This document shows, one piece after another, positions 1 to 6,886 of a stretch of 64,000 nucleotides of DNA (positions within the stretch are counted from its first letter, which is position 1; each line of letters begins with the position of its first letter). The translations under genes were made by a program, and so were the position numbers. This stretch comes from Mucilaginibacter lappiensis. Its GTDB lineage: Bacteria; Bacteroidota; Bacteroidia; Sphingobacteriales; Sphingobacteriaceae. The notes under the pieces are model-generated. The model saw nothing but the letters and a program-made list of their open reading frames with translations, was not told where the DNA came from and searched no databases. The DNA is taken from assembly GCF_900155965.1 (NCBI RefSeq), contig NZ_FTMG01000011.1, forward strand, positions 1 through 64,000, read 5' to 3'.

Positions 1-86
1 TTGAACAGGGGACTCATCATGAATTAACAGCTTTGAGAGGTGATTACTATAGGTTAGTTAAAAACCAATTAGAATTGGGAACTTAG
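1..86 (+). CDS. Peptide-exporting ABC transporter, C-terminal end only
   Basis: Only the last 27 codons are inside the window, read in the frame that starts at base 3 and ending at the TAG at 84-86. The translated tail (EQGTHHELTALRGDYYRLVK, then NQLELGT) matches the usual end of ATP-binding domains of peptidase-containing ABC exporters for bacteriocins and other double-glycine peptides, where the EQGTH motif follows the H-loop. The gene is followed 68 bases later by an HlyD-type adaptor, the standard partner of such exporters, which supports the call. The peptidase and membrane domains lie outside the window and cannot be judged. Confidence 0.7.
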   Translation, partial: EQGTHHELTALRGDYYRLVKNQLELGT

Positions 87-154
87 TAACTCGGGGTTAA
101 TGACCCAGGGAACTGTGTGATAAATTAAACTAATGATATAATAGAAATTAAAAT

Positions 155-1456
155 ATGCCAACCACCTACGTAAATAACAACGACCAGGTCAGACACACTG
201 ATGATATGCAGGATATTATTACAACTGTACCGTCTTGGATATTGCGCTGGGGGATCACCCTGTTTTTTGGTATCCTGGTCCTGATGGTTTCCCTCTCCGC
301 ATTTATAAGATATCCTGACATTGTTAATGCACAGCTTAAAATAGAATCACCCAATTCTCCAAAACCGGTGGTCTCTAAAGTTGCAGGAAAACTGATCAGG
401 CTATTGGTAAAAGAAAATGCTAACGTTGTTGCCGGACAGGCGTTAGCCTACATGGAAAGTACGGGCGATCATGATAAAGTCATGAACCTGGCGACGAGTT
501 TAAAGGAATTGCAAACACAGGTGTTGCAAAATAAACCGGTTAGCCCGCTGCTTTTTTCGGAATCTGATAATATTCAGTTAGGCGAACTGCAATCGGCCTA
601 TCAGACTTTTTACCAGGAATATTTGAATTATAAATCGGCAATTAATGATGGATTTTATTTAAAGAAGAAAGCATTTTTGCAAAATGACTTGATGGATCTG
701 ACCAAACAAGCACAACAGCTTAATCAGCAAAAACAAATCCAGCAGCGCAATTTTGTGATAGCTGACGATGATTATCAAATGCATAAAAAACTGGAAAAAG
801 AGAAGGTAGAAACCCCGGCCGAACTCAGGCAACAGGAAAGTAAATACCTTGCCCAGAAAGAGCCTCTGGTACAAACCGAATCGGCGCTCATCACGGCTAA
901 TAATAATTATGCTGCCAAACAAAAAGACATATTGGAACTAGATAACCAGATTAGAGAAGAAAAGTCCAAATTTCAGCAAGCGCTCAACAGCCTGATCAGC
1001 CAGGCCGAAGATTGGAAAAGTAAGTATGTTTTAACAGCAGCTCAATCGGGCAAACTCTCTTACTCCGGTATTGTACAGGAAAATCAGGTACTTAGCGTTG
1101 GTCAGGAAGTTTTTAATATAAATCCGGGTAACGAGGCATTTTTTGGTCAAATGTCCATTCCCCAGGATAACATGGGGAAGATTAAAGAAGGGCAGGAGGT
1201 ATTGGTAAAATTGAAAAGCTACCCATTTGAAGAATATGGTATGATCAGGGGAAGGATCGGCTATATTGCCGATGTGCCTTACAAAGACAGTATTTTCGTT
1301 TCCAGGGTTGATTTTAAAATAAGAAGCGCATCGGACATGAAAAAGCCGATTCATCTGAAGCAGGGAATGACAGCTGATGCAGAAATTATCACACAGGACG
1401 CTACCATCCTGCAACGCTTAGGCAGAAGTGTTACAAAATTAATAAACAGGCATTGA
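155..1456 (+). CDS. HlyD-family periplasmic adaptor (membrane fusion protein) of a peptide exporter
   Basis: A 433-residue protein with a short cytoplasmic N-terminus, one membrane segment at about residues 30-52, a lipoyl/barrel-sandwich half-motif near 65-105 (VVSKVAGKLIRLLVKENANV), a long charged and Gln-rich coiled-coil hairpin at about 165-275, the second lipoyl half near 290-320, and a beta-barrel region at the C-terminus. This is the layout of HlyD/CvaA adaptors, which link an inner-membrane ABC exporter to an outer-membrane channel. It directly follows the end of such an exporter and is probably in the same operon. No TolC-like gene or precursor peptide is visible, so the cargo is unknown; any precursor genes are expected upstream of the window. 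Confidence 0.85.
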   Translation: MPTTYVNNNDQVRHTDDMQDIITTVPSWILRWGITLFFGILVLMVSLSAFIRYPDIVNAQLKIESPNSPKPVVSKVAGKLIRLLVKENANVVAGQALAYMESTGDHDKVMNLATSLKELQTQVLQNKPVSPLLFSESDNIQLGELQSAYQTFYQEYLNYKSAINDGFYLKKKAFLQNDLMDLTKQAQQLNQQKQIQQRNFVIADDDYQMHKKLEKEKVETPAELRQQESKYLAQKEPLVQTESALITANNNYAAKQKDILELDNQIREEKSKFQQALNSLISQAEDWKSKYVLTAAQSGKLSYSGIVQENQVLSVGQEVFNINPGNEAFFGQMSIPQDNMGKIKEGQEVLVKLKSYPFEEYGMIRGRIGYIADVPYKDSIFVSRVDFKIRSASDMKKPIHLKQGMTADAEIITQDATILQRLGRSVTKLINRH

Positions 1457-1551
1457 TCTTATGTTAAATTTTTCAGAGGCACTAGAAAAGTATTGCAGAT
1501 AGTAGCAGAATGTAGAACATCGCAAATGAGTGCCATACTTGTAATAAATAA

Positions 1552-1577
1552 CAAAACCCGTGTATTATCGGGTTTTG
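1552..1577. terminator. Hairpin terminator after the HlyD gene
   Basis: CAAAACCCG and CGGGTTTTG form a 9-bp perfect stem around an 8-base loop, about 95 bases after the HlyD stop. The flanking A and T runs allow it to act in either direction. It could end the exporter operon or, read on the minus strand, have served the tRNA-like remnant just to its right. Confidence 0.55.
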
Positions 1578-1580
1578 CTT

Positions 1581-1620
1581 CAGCCTGCGGGCAGAGAGGG
1601 ACTCCAATCGAACACCTTAT
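1581..1620 (-). other. tRNA 3'-end-like scar
   Basis: Read on the minus strand, this stretch ends in GAGTCCCTCTCTGCCCGCA preceded by GTTCGATT, which resembles the T-loop, T-stem and acceptor 3' strand of a tRNA. No matching 5' acceptor strand, D-arm or anticodon arm can be found in the next 80 bases, so it is not a working tRNA. A hairpin terminator lies just past its 3' end, as expected for a tRNA gene. It may be a decayed tRNA or a fragment left by an integration event at the boundary between the exporter locus and the core genes. The assignment is tentative. Confidence 0.25.
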
Positions 1621-1739
1621 ACCATTGTAATCCTTTTTAGATAGACTTTGAGTTGTAGGGCAGTCAAGCCATTGTAGCCTTACCAGCATAAGTTCAAGAA
1701 CCTATACCGTTCTCTCCTGTCACCGGGATACATTTTACC

Positions 1740-1955
1740 CTGCAACTGCCCAAGTGCGATACAGACTGCTTCCAGCTATACCTCCTTTTGCGACTTTTTC
1801 AGCCAGTACTATACCATGTTTCGCGTACTCGGTAAAAGGATCTTGTAAGAGTAAACCTCCTGATCCTGGCGCGTATCAATAGCGTTCTTTATTTCCTTCT
1901 GCCTGTCCACACCCGATTTCGGGTTGATGATGAATACAAGGTGCTTGTGGATCAT
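1740..1955 (-). pseudogene. Broken diacylglycerol kinase family gene (N-terminal part)
   Basis: The ATG at 1955 overlaps the nadC stop codon as ATGA, the usual sign of translational coupling. The first 38 codons encode the start of a DAGK catalytic domain (HLVFIINPKSG near residue 5). The reading frame then breaks near 1838: the continuation FTEYAKHGIVLAEKVAKGG, typical of the next DAGK segment, is in a different frame, and a further shift is needed to read EAVCIALG, where the family has its glycine-rich GGDGT motif. The remainder of the roughly 290-residue gene is missing. This family phosphorylates diacylglycerol or makes related lipid or sphingoid kinases; this copy cannot make a functional protein. 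Confidence 0.6.
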
Positions 1956-2791
1956 GCCAGTTGTGCTTTTAAACTCAGGTCCATGCTCACCGCTTGATTT
2001 GTGATAGCCCCGCACGATACATAATCGACACCCGTACGTGCATAAGATATGATGTTATCGAGGTTGATGCCGCCCGATGCTTCGGTCTCGTACCTGCCGC
2101 CTATCATTTCAATAGCCTCTTCCAGTAGTTCCGGCGAATAGTTATCGAGCATGATGCGGTACACGTTGCCTGTTTCCAGCACACGGCGAACATCATCCAG
2201 GTTGCGGGTCTCTATCTCTATTTTCAGGTCGAGATTGTTGGTCGCCAGGTATTCATTGGTCTTCTTTATAGCCTGCTCAATACTCCCGCAAAAATCTATG
2301 TGGTTATCCTTGAGCATGATCATATCGTACAGCCCCATGCGGAGATTGTACCCGCCGCCTATGCGTACGGCCTGCTTCTCAAATTCACGGAACAGCGGAG
2401 TGGTCTTCCGGGTATCGAGTATTTTGGTTTTGTAGCCTTTTATTTTATCAACGTACCTATTGGTAAGGGTGGCAATTCCGCTCATGCGCTGCATGCAATT
2501 CAGCACCAGGCGTTCGACCTTTAGTATGGTGTGCACACTGGCTTCAACGGTAAATGCGGTTTCGCCGTTGTTCACCGCATCGCCGTCCTTTTTATAGAGG
2601 GTAAATTTTGCGCCTTCTTCCAGGTGATGGAAAATTTCCTGTGCCACCTGCATACCTGCCAGTATGCCCCCTTCCTTTATTTTGAGTACTGCTTTACCTT
2701 TTGCACCGGCCGGGATGGATGCCAGTGTAGAGTAATCGCCGCTGCCCACATCTTCCAGCAATGCTGCGGCAATGAATTCCTGTGTTGTCAT
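1952..2791 (-). CDS. nadC: Nicotinate-nucleotide pyrophosphorylase (carboxylating), NadC
   Basis: NadC converts quinolinate and PRPP to nicotinate mononucleotide in de novo NAD synthesis. The 279-residue protein starts MTTQEFIAAAL and carries the family's early LLEDVGSGDYST segment, the substrate-binding RKTTPLFREFEKQAVRIGGG block (residues about 136-155) with the Arg and Lys residues that bind quinolinate, MLKDNHIDF, and the C-terminal EASGGI and GVDYVSCGAIT phosphate-binding strands. I prefer the ATG at 2791 to an upstream TTG at 2815, because the family normally begins here. Its stop overlaps the start of a broken diacylglycerol kinase gene, so the two formed an operon. nadA and nadB are not in the window. 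Confidence 0.95.
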   Translation of the reverse strand: MTTQEFIAAALLEDVGSGDYSTLASIPAGAKGKAVLKIKEGGILAGMQVAQEIFHHLEEGAKFTLYKKDGDAVNNGETAFTVEASVHTILKVERLVLNCMQRMSGIATLTNRYVDKIKGYKTKILDTRKTTPLFREFEKQAVRIGGGYNLRMGLYDMIMLKDNHIDFCGSIEQAIKKTNEYLATNNLDLKIEIETRNLDDVRRVLETGNVYRIMLDNYSPELLEEAIEMIGGRYETEASGGINLDNIISYARTGVDYVSCGAITNQAVSMDLSLKAQLA

Positions 2792-2815
2792 GCGCTTTAT
2801 TATTTTAGGATGCAA

Positions 2816-3054
2816 AATTAGTAAGTATTGGCTTAATGATAATAATTATCTAATTGCAAAGGCTTTAAATAAATCAGAGATTAAGCCAATAAATTATGCT
2901 GAGGCTTAAAGGGGGTTCGAACACCAATAGTATTTAAGCATTTTGCTAAGCAAAAAAGCATTCATCTAACAAAATCACGAGATTTTTCGAACCGTTTTTT
3001 TATCTAAGAAATTCAGCACTAAAGCAGACATAAACAGGCGTTTACCTAAAACAA
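2816..3054. other. AT-rich intergenic stretch, nothing recognised
   Basis: Between nadC and the tRNA-Ser terminator there is no open frame with coding character. The stretch contains two TTCGAA-centred words (near 2915 and 2994) but no convincing hairpin or repeat of the families seen elsewhere in the window. Confidence 0.4.
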
Positions 3055-3086
3055 AAAGGAGATATTCAAAACTGAACATCTCCTTT
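3055..3086 (-). terminator. Terminator of tRNA-Ser
   Basis: AAAGGAGAT (3055-3063) and ATCTCCTTT (3078-3086) form a 9-bp perfect stem. On the minus strand the stem is followed by a T run, and it lies two bases beyond the tRNA 3' end. Confidence 0.8.
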
Positions 3087-3088
3087 AG

Positions 3089-3176
3089 CGGAGAGGGAGG
3101 GATTCGAACCCTCGATACACTTTTGGCGTATACACACTTTCCAGGCGTGCTCTTTCGACCACTCAGACACCTCTCC
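3089..3176 (-). tRNA. tRNA-Ser (GGA anticodon)
   Basis: On the minus strand the gene starts GGAGAGG (3176-3170) and its 3' acceptor strand CCTCTCC lies at 3096-3090, followed by discriminator G at 3089. The T-arm GGGTTCGAATCCC is intact. The anticodon loop contains GGA (within GCCTGGAAAG), which reads UCC and UCU serine codons. The length of 88 nt reflects the long variable arm expected of tRNA-Ser. CCA is not encoded at the 3' end. Confidence 0.95.
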
Positions 3177-3223
3177 GGATTAAATGGGATTGCAAAGGTA
3201 AAATAATATTGCTTTCAAAGGGA

Positions 3224-3257
3224 ATAAAAAAGCGAAGTCCTCTTTACAGAGGACCCC
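3224..3257 (-). terminator. Candidate minus-strand terminator, possibly of a small RNA
   Basis: GTCCTCT (3237-3243), loop TTAC, AGAGGAC (3248-3254), with outer GCG/CGC pairing. On the minus strand the stem is followed by CGCTTTTTTATT, a good intrinsic terminator. No gene on the minus strand ends here, so the transcript that would use it is unknown. It lies upstream of the tRNA-Ser gene and antisense to the leader of the polyprenyl synthase gene. Confidence 0.4.
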
Positions 3258-3381
3258 GCCTTCACGAAAACTTTAACTCAACTTATAAAATATGGCATTT
3301 GTGGTATAGAGTATAAATAACATGTTTGGTTTAATTTGGGTAAAAAATATATAGCTGTAATGCAGATAAATAATTTTAGCT

Positions 3382-3389
3382 TATGTTTG
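3382..3389 (+). promoter_or_regulatory. TAnnTTTG promoter box before the polyprenyl synthase gene
   Basis: TATGTTTG fits the Bacteroidota primary sigma factor -7 consensus TAnnTTTG and lies 52 bases before the start codon at 3441. No good TTG element is seen at the expected -33 spacing. Confidence 0.4.
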
Positions 3390-3440
3390 CTCCATATTGC
3401 CGTATGGTAATTTTACACATAAAAAGCTTGTTTAGTTTAA

Positions 3441-4412
3441 ATGCTGAGCATCAACAACATTAAAAAACCTATTGCGGCCGATATTGATGTATTTGAGGAG
3501 AAGTTTAAATCTTCTATGCAAAGCTCGGTGCCCTTGCTCGACAGGATAACCCATTATATTGTTAAGCGCAAAGGAAAGCAGATCAGACCAATGTTTGTGT
3601 TTTTTGCCGCCAGTATTTGTGGTGGCATTAACGAATCAACCCATCGCGGAGCTGCCTTGGTTGAGTTGCTGCATACGGCTTCCCTGGTACATGACGATGT
3701 GGTTGATAATTCTTACCAGCGTCGTGGCTTTTTCTCCATTAATGCTTTATGGAAAAATAAAATTGCCGTTTTAGTAGGCGATTATCTGCTTTCAAAAGGC
3801 CTGTTGTTGTCTATAGATAATAATGATTTTAATTTACTTCGTATCGTATCTGATGCAGTAAAGCAAATGAGCGAAGGCGAGCTGATGCAGATTGAAAAAG
3901 TACGCCGCATGGATATTGGCGAGCCGGTTTATTACGAGGTGATCAGGCAAAAAACGGCATCGCTTATAGCTTCGTGCTGCGCCTGTGGTGCAGCATCAGC
4001 CGGAGCCTCTGACGAAGTGGTTGAAAAAATGCGCCTGTTTGGCGAAAAAATCGGTATCGCTTTCCAAATCAAGGATGATATGTTTGATTTTGGTACCGAT
4101 GATGTAGGTAAACCTTTGGGTATCGACATCAAAGAAAAAAAGGTTACTCTGCCATTGATTTACTCCCTGGCAAACGCTACTGATGCTGAAAAGAAAAGGA
4201 TCATCAACCTGGTTAAAAATCATAACGACGATCCCGCAAAAATTGCCCAGATAGTAAAGTTTGTAAACGATACCGGCGGTTTGGAATATGCCGAAACGCA
4301 AATGAAAAAATACCAGGACGAAGCTTTTGAAATCCTTAACACCTTCCCCGACAGTGACTCGCACCGCGGATTGGAGCAATTGGTAAGATTTACTACCGAG
4401 CGTAATAAATAA
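3441..4412 (+). CDS. Long-chain polyprenyl diphosphate synthase (trans-isoprenyl synthase)
   Basis: This enzyme condenses isopentenyl diphosphate units onto an allylic primer, giving the side chain of menaquinone or a similar lipid. Both aspartate-rich motifs are present: DDVVD at residues 85-89 (within LVHDDVVD) and DDMFD at 212-216 (within QIKDDMFDFGTD). GKQIRPMFV near 45-53 is the family's substrate-binding GKxxRP motif. At 323 residues the length is normal. The chain length cannot be read safely from sequence; a heptaprenyl or octaprenyl synthase (menaquinone-7 is usual in this phylum) is likely. It stands alone, with a likely promoter box 52 bases upstream. Confidence 0.9.
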   Translation: MLSINNIKKPIAADIDVFEEKFKSSMQSSVPLLDRITHYIVKRKGKQIRPMFVFFAASICGGINESTHRGAALVELLHTASLVHDDVVDNSYQRRGFFSINALWKNKIAVLVGDYLLSKGLLLSIDNNDFNLLRIVSDAVKQMSEGELMQIEKVRRMDIGEPVYYEVIRQKTASLIASCCACGAASAGASDEVVEKMRLFGEKIGIAFQIKDDMFDFGTDDVGKPLGIDIKEKKVTLPLIYSLANATDAEKKRIINLVKNHNDDPAKIAQIVKFVNDTGGLEYAETQMKKYQDEAFEILNTFPDSDSHRGLEQLVRFTTERNK

Positions 4413-4449
4413 GCATATTATCATATTCATGGTTACCAGGTTATATTTT

Positions 4450-4457
4450 TAACTTTG
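4450..4457 (+). promoter_or_regulatory. TAnnTTTG promoter box before the haemoglobin gene
   Basis: TAACTTTG lies 46 bases before the start codon at 4503 and fits the Bacteroidota -7 consensus. No clear -33 TTG is found. Confidence 0.4.
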
Positions 4458-4502
4458 GTTTGGCTGTACTATCTTTAGTCATCAATTAAAACACGTTTTA
4501 TT

Positions 4503-4985
4503 ATGGATGCAATCAATAAGCCAGGTGTGCCTACACTTTTTGAGTGGGCCGGTGGTACAAAAGCCTTTGAAAAACTTTTCGACAAGTTTTATGATAAGGT
4601 ATTAGCTGATGACCTGTTGGAGCCCGTATTTAAGCATATGAGCCCTGAACACCGTCTGCACGTGGCGCATTTTGTAGCAGAGGTGTTAGGAGGCCCCAAA
4701 ACTTATAGCGAGCAGGAGGGCAGCCATTTCATTATGATCAGTAAGCATCTTCAAAAATATTTGACCGAGGCGCACCGCAAACGCTGGATAGAACTGCTGC
4801 TGCAAACCGCCGACGAACATTCATTACCGGATGACCCTGAGTTTCGCTCGGCATTTATGGCTTACCTGGAATGGGCAACCCGCATTGCGGTTATCAACTC
4901 CAAAACGGATGAAGTCACAGAATCTGCCGATAGTCCAATGCCGGAATGGGGCTGGGGCGTAGTCGGTGGGCCTTATATGCCCTGA
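4503..4985 (+). CDS. Group II truncated haemoglobin
   Basis: A 160-residue globin-like protein with the truncated-haemoglobin group II pattern: TLFEWAGGTKAFEKLFDKFYDKV at the start (B10 tyrosine at about 30), a HVAHFVAEVLGGP block, proximal histidine at about 82 (SKHLQKYLTEAHRKRW), and the group-specific tryptophan of the G helix at 95. Such proteins bind haem and oxygen or nitric oxide in the cytoplasm; their role is usually oxygen or NO detoxification or redox sensing. The acidic, proline-rich tail beyond residue 135 is longer than usual and ends in WGWGVVGGPYMP. The gene is monocistronic. Confidence 0.85.
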   Translation: MDAINKPGVPTLFEWAGGTKAFEKLFDKFYDKVLADDLLEPVFKHMSPEHRLHVAHFVAEVLGGPKTYSEQEGSHFIMISKHLQKYLTEAHRKRWIELLLQTADEHSLPDDPEFRSAFMAYLEWATRIAVINSKTDEVTESADSPMPEWGWGVVGGPYMP

Positions 4986-5085
4986 ATTTTCAGAAGGATG
5001 GTCATCCCTATTTAAAAAAAGAACGTTGCTTGTTGTATGGAGATAGGATGGCTATAACTTCTCCTTAAACTTATTAACTTCGTAA

Positions 5086-5877
5086 ATGCAATCTATATTC
5101 CTCAGCTTCCCTAAGATCACGTTTTTTGATATCCTTGATGTGGTTTTGGTGGCTTTTATCATATACCAGCTCTATAACCTCATCCGGGGCACTATTGCAG
5201 CCAATATCTTTATTGGCTTTGCGGTAATATTTGCGCTCAACTTTGTGGTGAATGCGTTGCATATGAAACTACTTACCGCCATTTTGGGCAAGTTTGTTGA
5301 TGTGGGTATCATTGCAGTTATCGTAGTGTTTCAGCAGGAAGTAAGGCGCTTTTTACTGCTGGTAGGTAAAAACGCATCACTACAACGGAATAAGGCCTGG
5401 TGGCAATACTTTTTTGGTAAGGCCGAGGCCGAGAAAAATAACTACGCCCGTATAAAACCTATCATAGATGCCTGCAAAAGCATGAAACAAACGCGCACCG
5501 GGGCTTTAATTGTTTTTGCCAAATATTACGACGAGCAGTTTTACCAAAATAGCTGCGAAGTGATGGACGCCAAGATCTCCAAACGTCTGCTGGAGAGTAT
5601 CTTCCAGAAAACTAGTCCGCTGCATGACGGGGCTGTGGTGATATCTGAAAATAAAATTAAATCGGCCAGTTGCATTTTACCGCTTACCGAAAAAACAGAC
5701 CTGCCTGCCCAATTTGGTTTGCGCCATCGTGCCGGTATAGGTGTAACCGAGGCCAACGAGGCCACTGCTATTATTATCTCCGAAGAAACCGGCGAGCTAT
5801 CCTATGCTAAACAGGGCCGTGTTAAAATGAATATCAGCTTTGCCGAACTGGAAAAAGTACTGAATAAAGATTTTTAA
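5086..5877 (+). CDS. cdaA: Membrane-bound diadenylate cyclase (CdaA/DacA type)
   Basis: This enzyme makes cyclic di-AMP from two ATP. The 263-residue protein has three N-terminal membrane helices (about residues 14-90), a short linker, then a DAC/DisA_N domain with the two signature motifs DGA at 181-183 (SPLHDGAVVI) and RHR at 213-215 (GLRHRAGIG). The length and layout match CdaA, which in other phyla controls potassium and osmolyte balance and cell-wall homeostasis. The usual partner CdaR and the neighbour glmM are not adjacent here. A small secreted protein gene converges on its 3' end. Confidence 0.93.
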   Translation: MQSIFLSFPKITFFDILDVVLVAFIIYQLYNLIRGTIAANIFIGFAVIFALNFVVNALHMKLLTAILGKFVDVGIIAVIVVFQQEVRRFLLLVGKNASLQRNKAWWQYFFGKAEAEKNNYARIKPIIDACKSMKQTRTGALIVFAKYYDEQFYQNSCEVMDAKISKRLLESIFQKTSPLHDGAVVISENKIKSASCILPLTEKTDLPAQFGLRHRAGIGVTEANEATAIIISEETGELSYAKQGRVKMNISFAELEKVLNKDF

Positions 5878-5888
5878 CTAGTTGATAA

Positions 5889-6260
5889 TTAAGGACGAAT
5901 ATTTTTTATTAAAGAATCCGGCTTTGCTTCATTAAGCCGTTTGATCAGCATGGTATAGTGCATATTGGGCTCATCAGTTTTAAAAATGGGCATTTTATCA
6001 GTCGACCGTAATTTGGCTATGGGCATATTATCGGTAAAATTAATTATACCTAAATTTTTTGCGGTAGGTACAGTGGGTATCGGTTCAAGCGTATTAGGTA
6101 TAACCGGTGTTAATTTTAGTATACCATCATCGGGTTTTACTTTAAAATACTGGTAAATAGAATTGTCGGGTTTTTTACCAGGCAGTGGTGCAATCAATTG
6201 TTGTGCATTTAATTGGGCAACACCACCCATCATGAGTATAAATAGCCAAATTGATTTCAT
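5889..6260 (-). CDS. Small secreted protein of unknown function
   Basis: This is a 123-residue protein with a clear signal peptide (MKSIWLFILMMGGVAQLNAQ, cleavage after AQ). The mature part of about 103 residues is rich in Pro, Lys and Asn and has a loose internal repetition of short segments centred on MPI: DNMPIAKL at about residues 77-84 and DKMPIFKT at about 88-95. I do not recognise a family. It converges on the diadenylate cyclase gene with an 11-base gap and is preceded by a cluster of TTTTAACA words that may control it. There are no cysteines in the mature part and no membrane segment, so it is probably periplasmic or released. Confidence 0.65.
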   Translation of the reverse strand: MKSIWLFILMMGGVAQLNAQQLIAPLPGKKPDNSIYQYFKVKPDDGILKLTPVIPNTLEPIPTVPTAKNLGIINFTDNMPIAKLRSTDKMPIFKTDEPNMHYTMLIKRLNEAKPDSLIKNIRP

Positions 6261-6303
6261 GAGATACAGGATTTACATAAATATAAGTAATATGAGAAAG
6301 CCT

Positions 6304-6456
6304 AAATGTTAAAAAATGTTATTTAACATTTGATGTTTGGTCGGCAGGACTTTTTAAACCTTGAATTTTAACAAATTTCTGTTCAAAAAGGGGGTAAAAA
6401 CAGGTAGAAACTGTTCGAAAAACCCTCATTTTAACACTTTTTAACAAATTTTAACA
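6304..6456. promoter_or_regulatory. Cluster of TTTTAACA words, three with 10-bp phasing
   Basis: TTTTAACA occurs at 6366, 6429, 6439 and 6449 and once inverted (TGTTAAAA) at 6307 inside an imperfect palindrome (6304-6331). The three rightmost copies are spaced exactly 10 bp, one helical turn. The cluster lies upstream of the small secreted protein gene on the minus strand. Phased short repeats of this kind are typical of regulator-binding sites. The binding factor is unknown. Confidence 0.4.
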
Positions 6457-6561
6457 CAGTTTTGATTGGTTTTTGAAACTTTAAAAAGTATTAATTTGCT
6501 GATTTTCAAATAAATACATGTAAAATGGTAGGTTTTGGGCCTTGTTTTGTCCTTAACTAAA

Positions 6562-6595
6562 CAGCCCGGATGTCTGTTAAAAGACACTCGGGCTG
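6562..6595. terminator. GC-rich hairpin
   Basis: CAGCCCGGATGTCT and AGACACTCGGGCTG pair over most of 14 bases with a 6-base loop. It lacks a T run on either side, so it may be a structured RNA element rather than an intrinsic terminator. It is preceded by a very short open frame (MVGFGPCFVLN), which is probably chance. Confidence 0.35.
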
Positions 6596-6648
6596 CTGAT
6601 GTGATATAAATATACGAAAATTTGTACGAGGATCAAAGTGTCTAAATC

Positions 6649-6732
6649 AATTGTCATCCTGAGCAGAGCGAAGGATCTATTCTGCTTTTGAAAAGTTCAA
6701 CAATAGATGCTTCGTTCCTCAGCATGACAATT
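6649..6732. repeat. Palindromic intergenic repeat, family A (TGTCATCCTGAG)
   Basis: The element begins AATTGTCATCCTGAGC and ends CTCAGCATGACAATT, with internal GCGAAGGATCTATTCTGC partly mirrored by AATAGATGCTTCGTTCCTC. Related copies lie at 12447-12529 and 49201-49280, with half-copies at 9307-9340 and 43899-43930. It is non-coding and could fold into a long hairpin. Confidence 0.75.
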
Positions 6733-6744
6733 AGATATTTTCAT

Positions 6745-6804
6745 CACCCTCTTTTCCACCACAGGTGAAGAGAGGGGCGTCCAGCGAAGCGCAGACGGGG
6801 TGAG
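6745..6804. repeat. Intergenic repeat, family D (CACCCTCTTTTC...GGGGTGAG)
   Basis: This 60-base element contains CACAGGTGAAGAGAGGGGCG and ends GCAGACGGGGTGAG. A diverged copy in the opposite orientation lies at 58826-58883. It sits between a family A repeat and the frr promoter. Confidence 0.6.
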
Positions 6805-6862
6805 CCGCCCCACCCCTCACAATTTGATTTGCACCAAGGCTAAGGAAAATGATAGATTTTAT

Positions 6863-6870
6863 TACTTTTG
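6863..6870 (+). promoter_or_regulatory. TAnnTTTG promoter box before frr
   Basis: TACTTTTG lies 17 bases before the frr ATG at 6887. Its position argues against the upstream in-frame start at 6800, which would lie ahead of the promoter and inside the repeat region. Confidence 0.5.
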
Positions 6871-6886
6871 TGAAAATTTAAAACCA

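Noticed and set aside
1459..1689. 76-codon open frame on the minus strand
   Set aside because: It reads through the hairpin and the tRNA-like scar and has no coding character.
5074..5262. 62-codon minus-strand frame opposite the diadenylate cyclase start
   Set aside because: It is a shadow of a well-supported gene in the opposite frame.
6529..6561. Short leader peptide MVGFGPCFVLN before the hairpin at 6562
   Set aside because: No downstream biosynthetic or regulated gene in the right position, and an 11-codon frame is expected by chance.
6800..6886. N-terminal extension of frr (29 codons)
   Set aside because: It begins in a repeat-rich region before the TAnnTTTG box and has no similarity to ribosome recycling factors; the ATG at 6887 gives the standard length.
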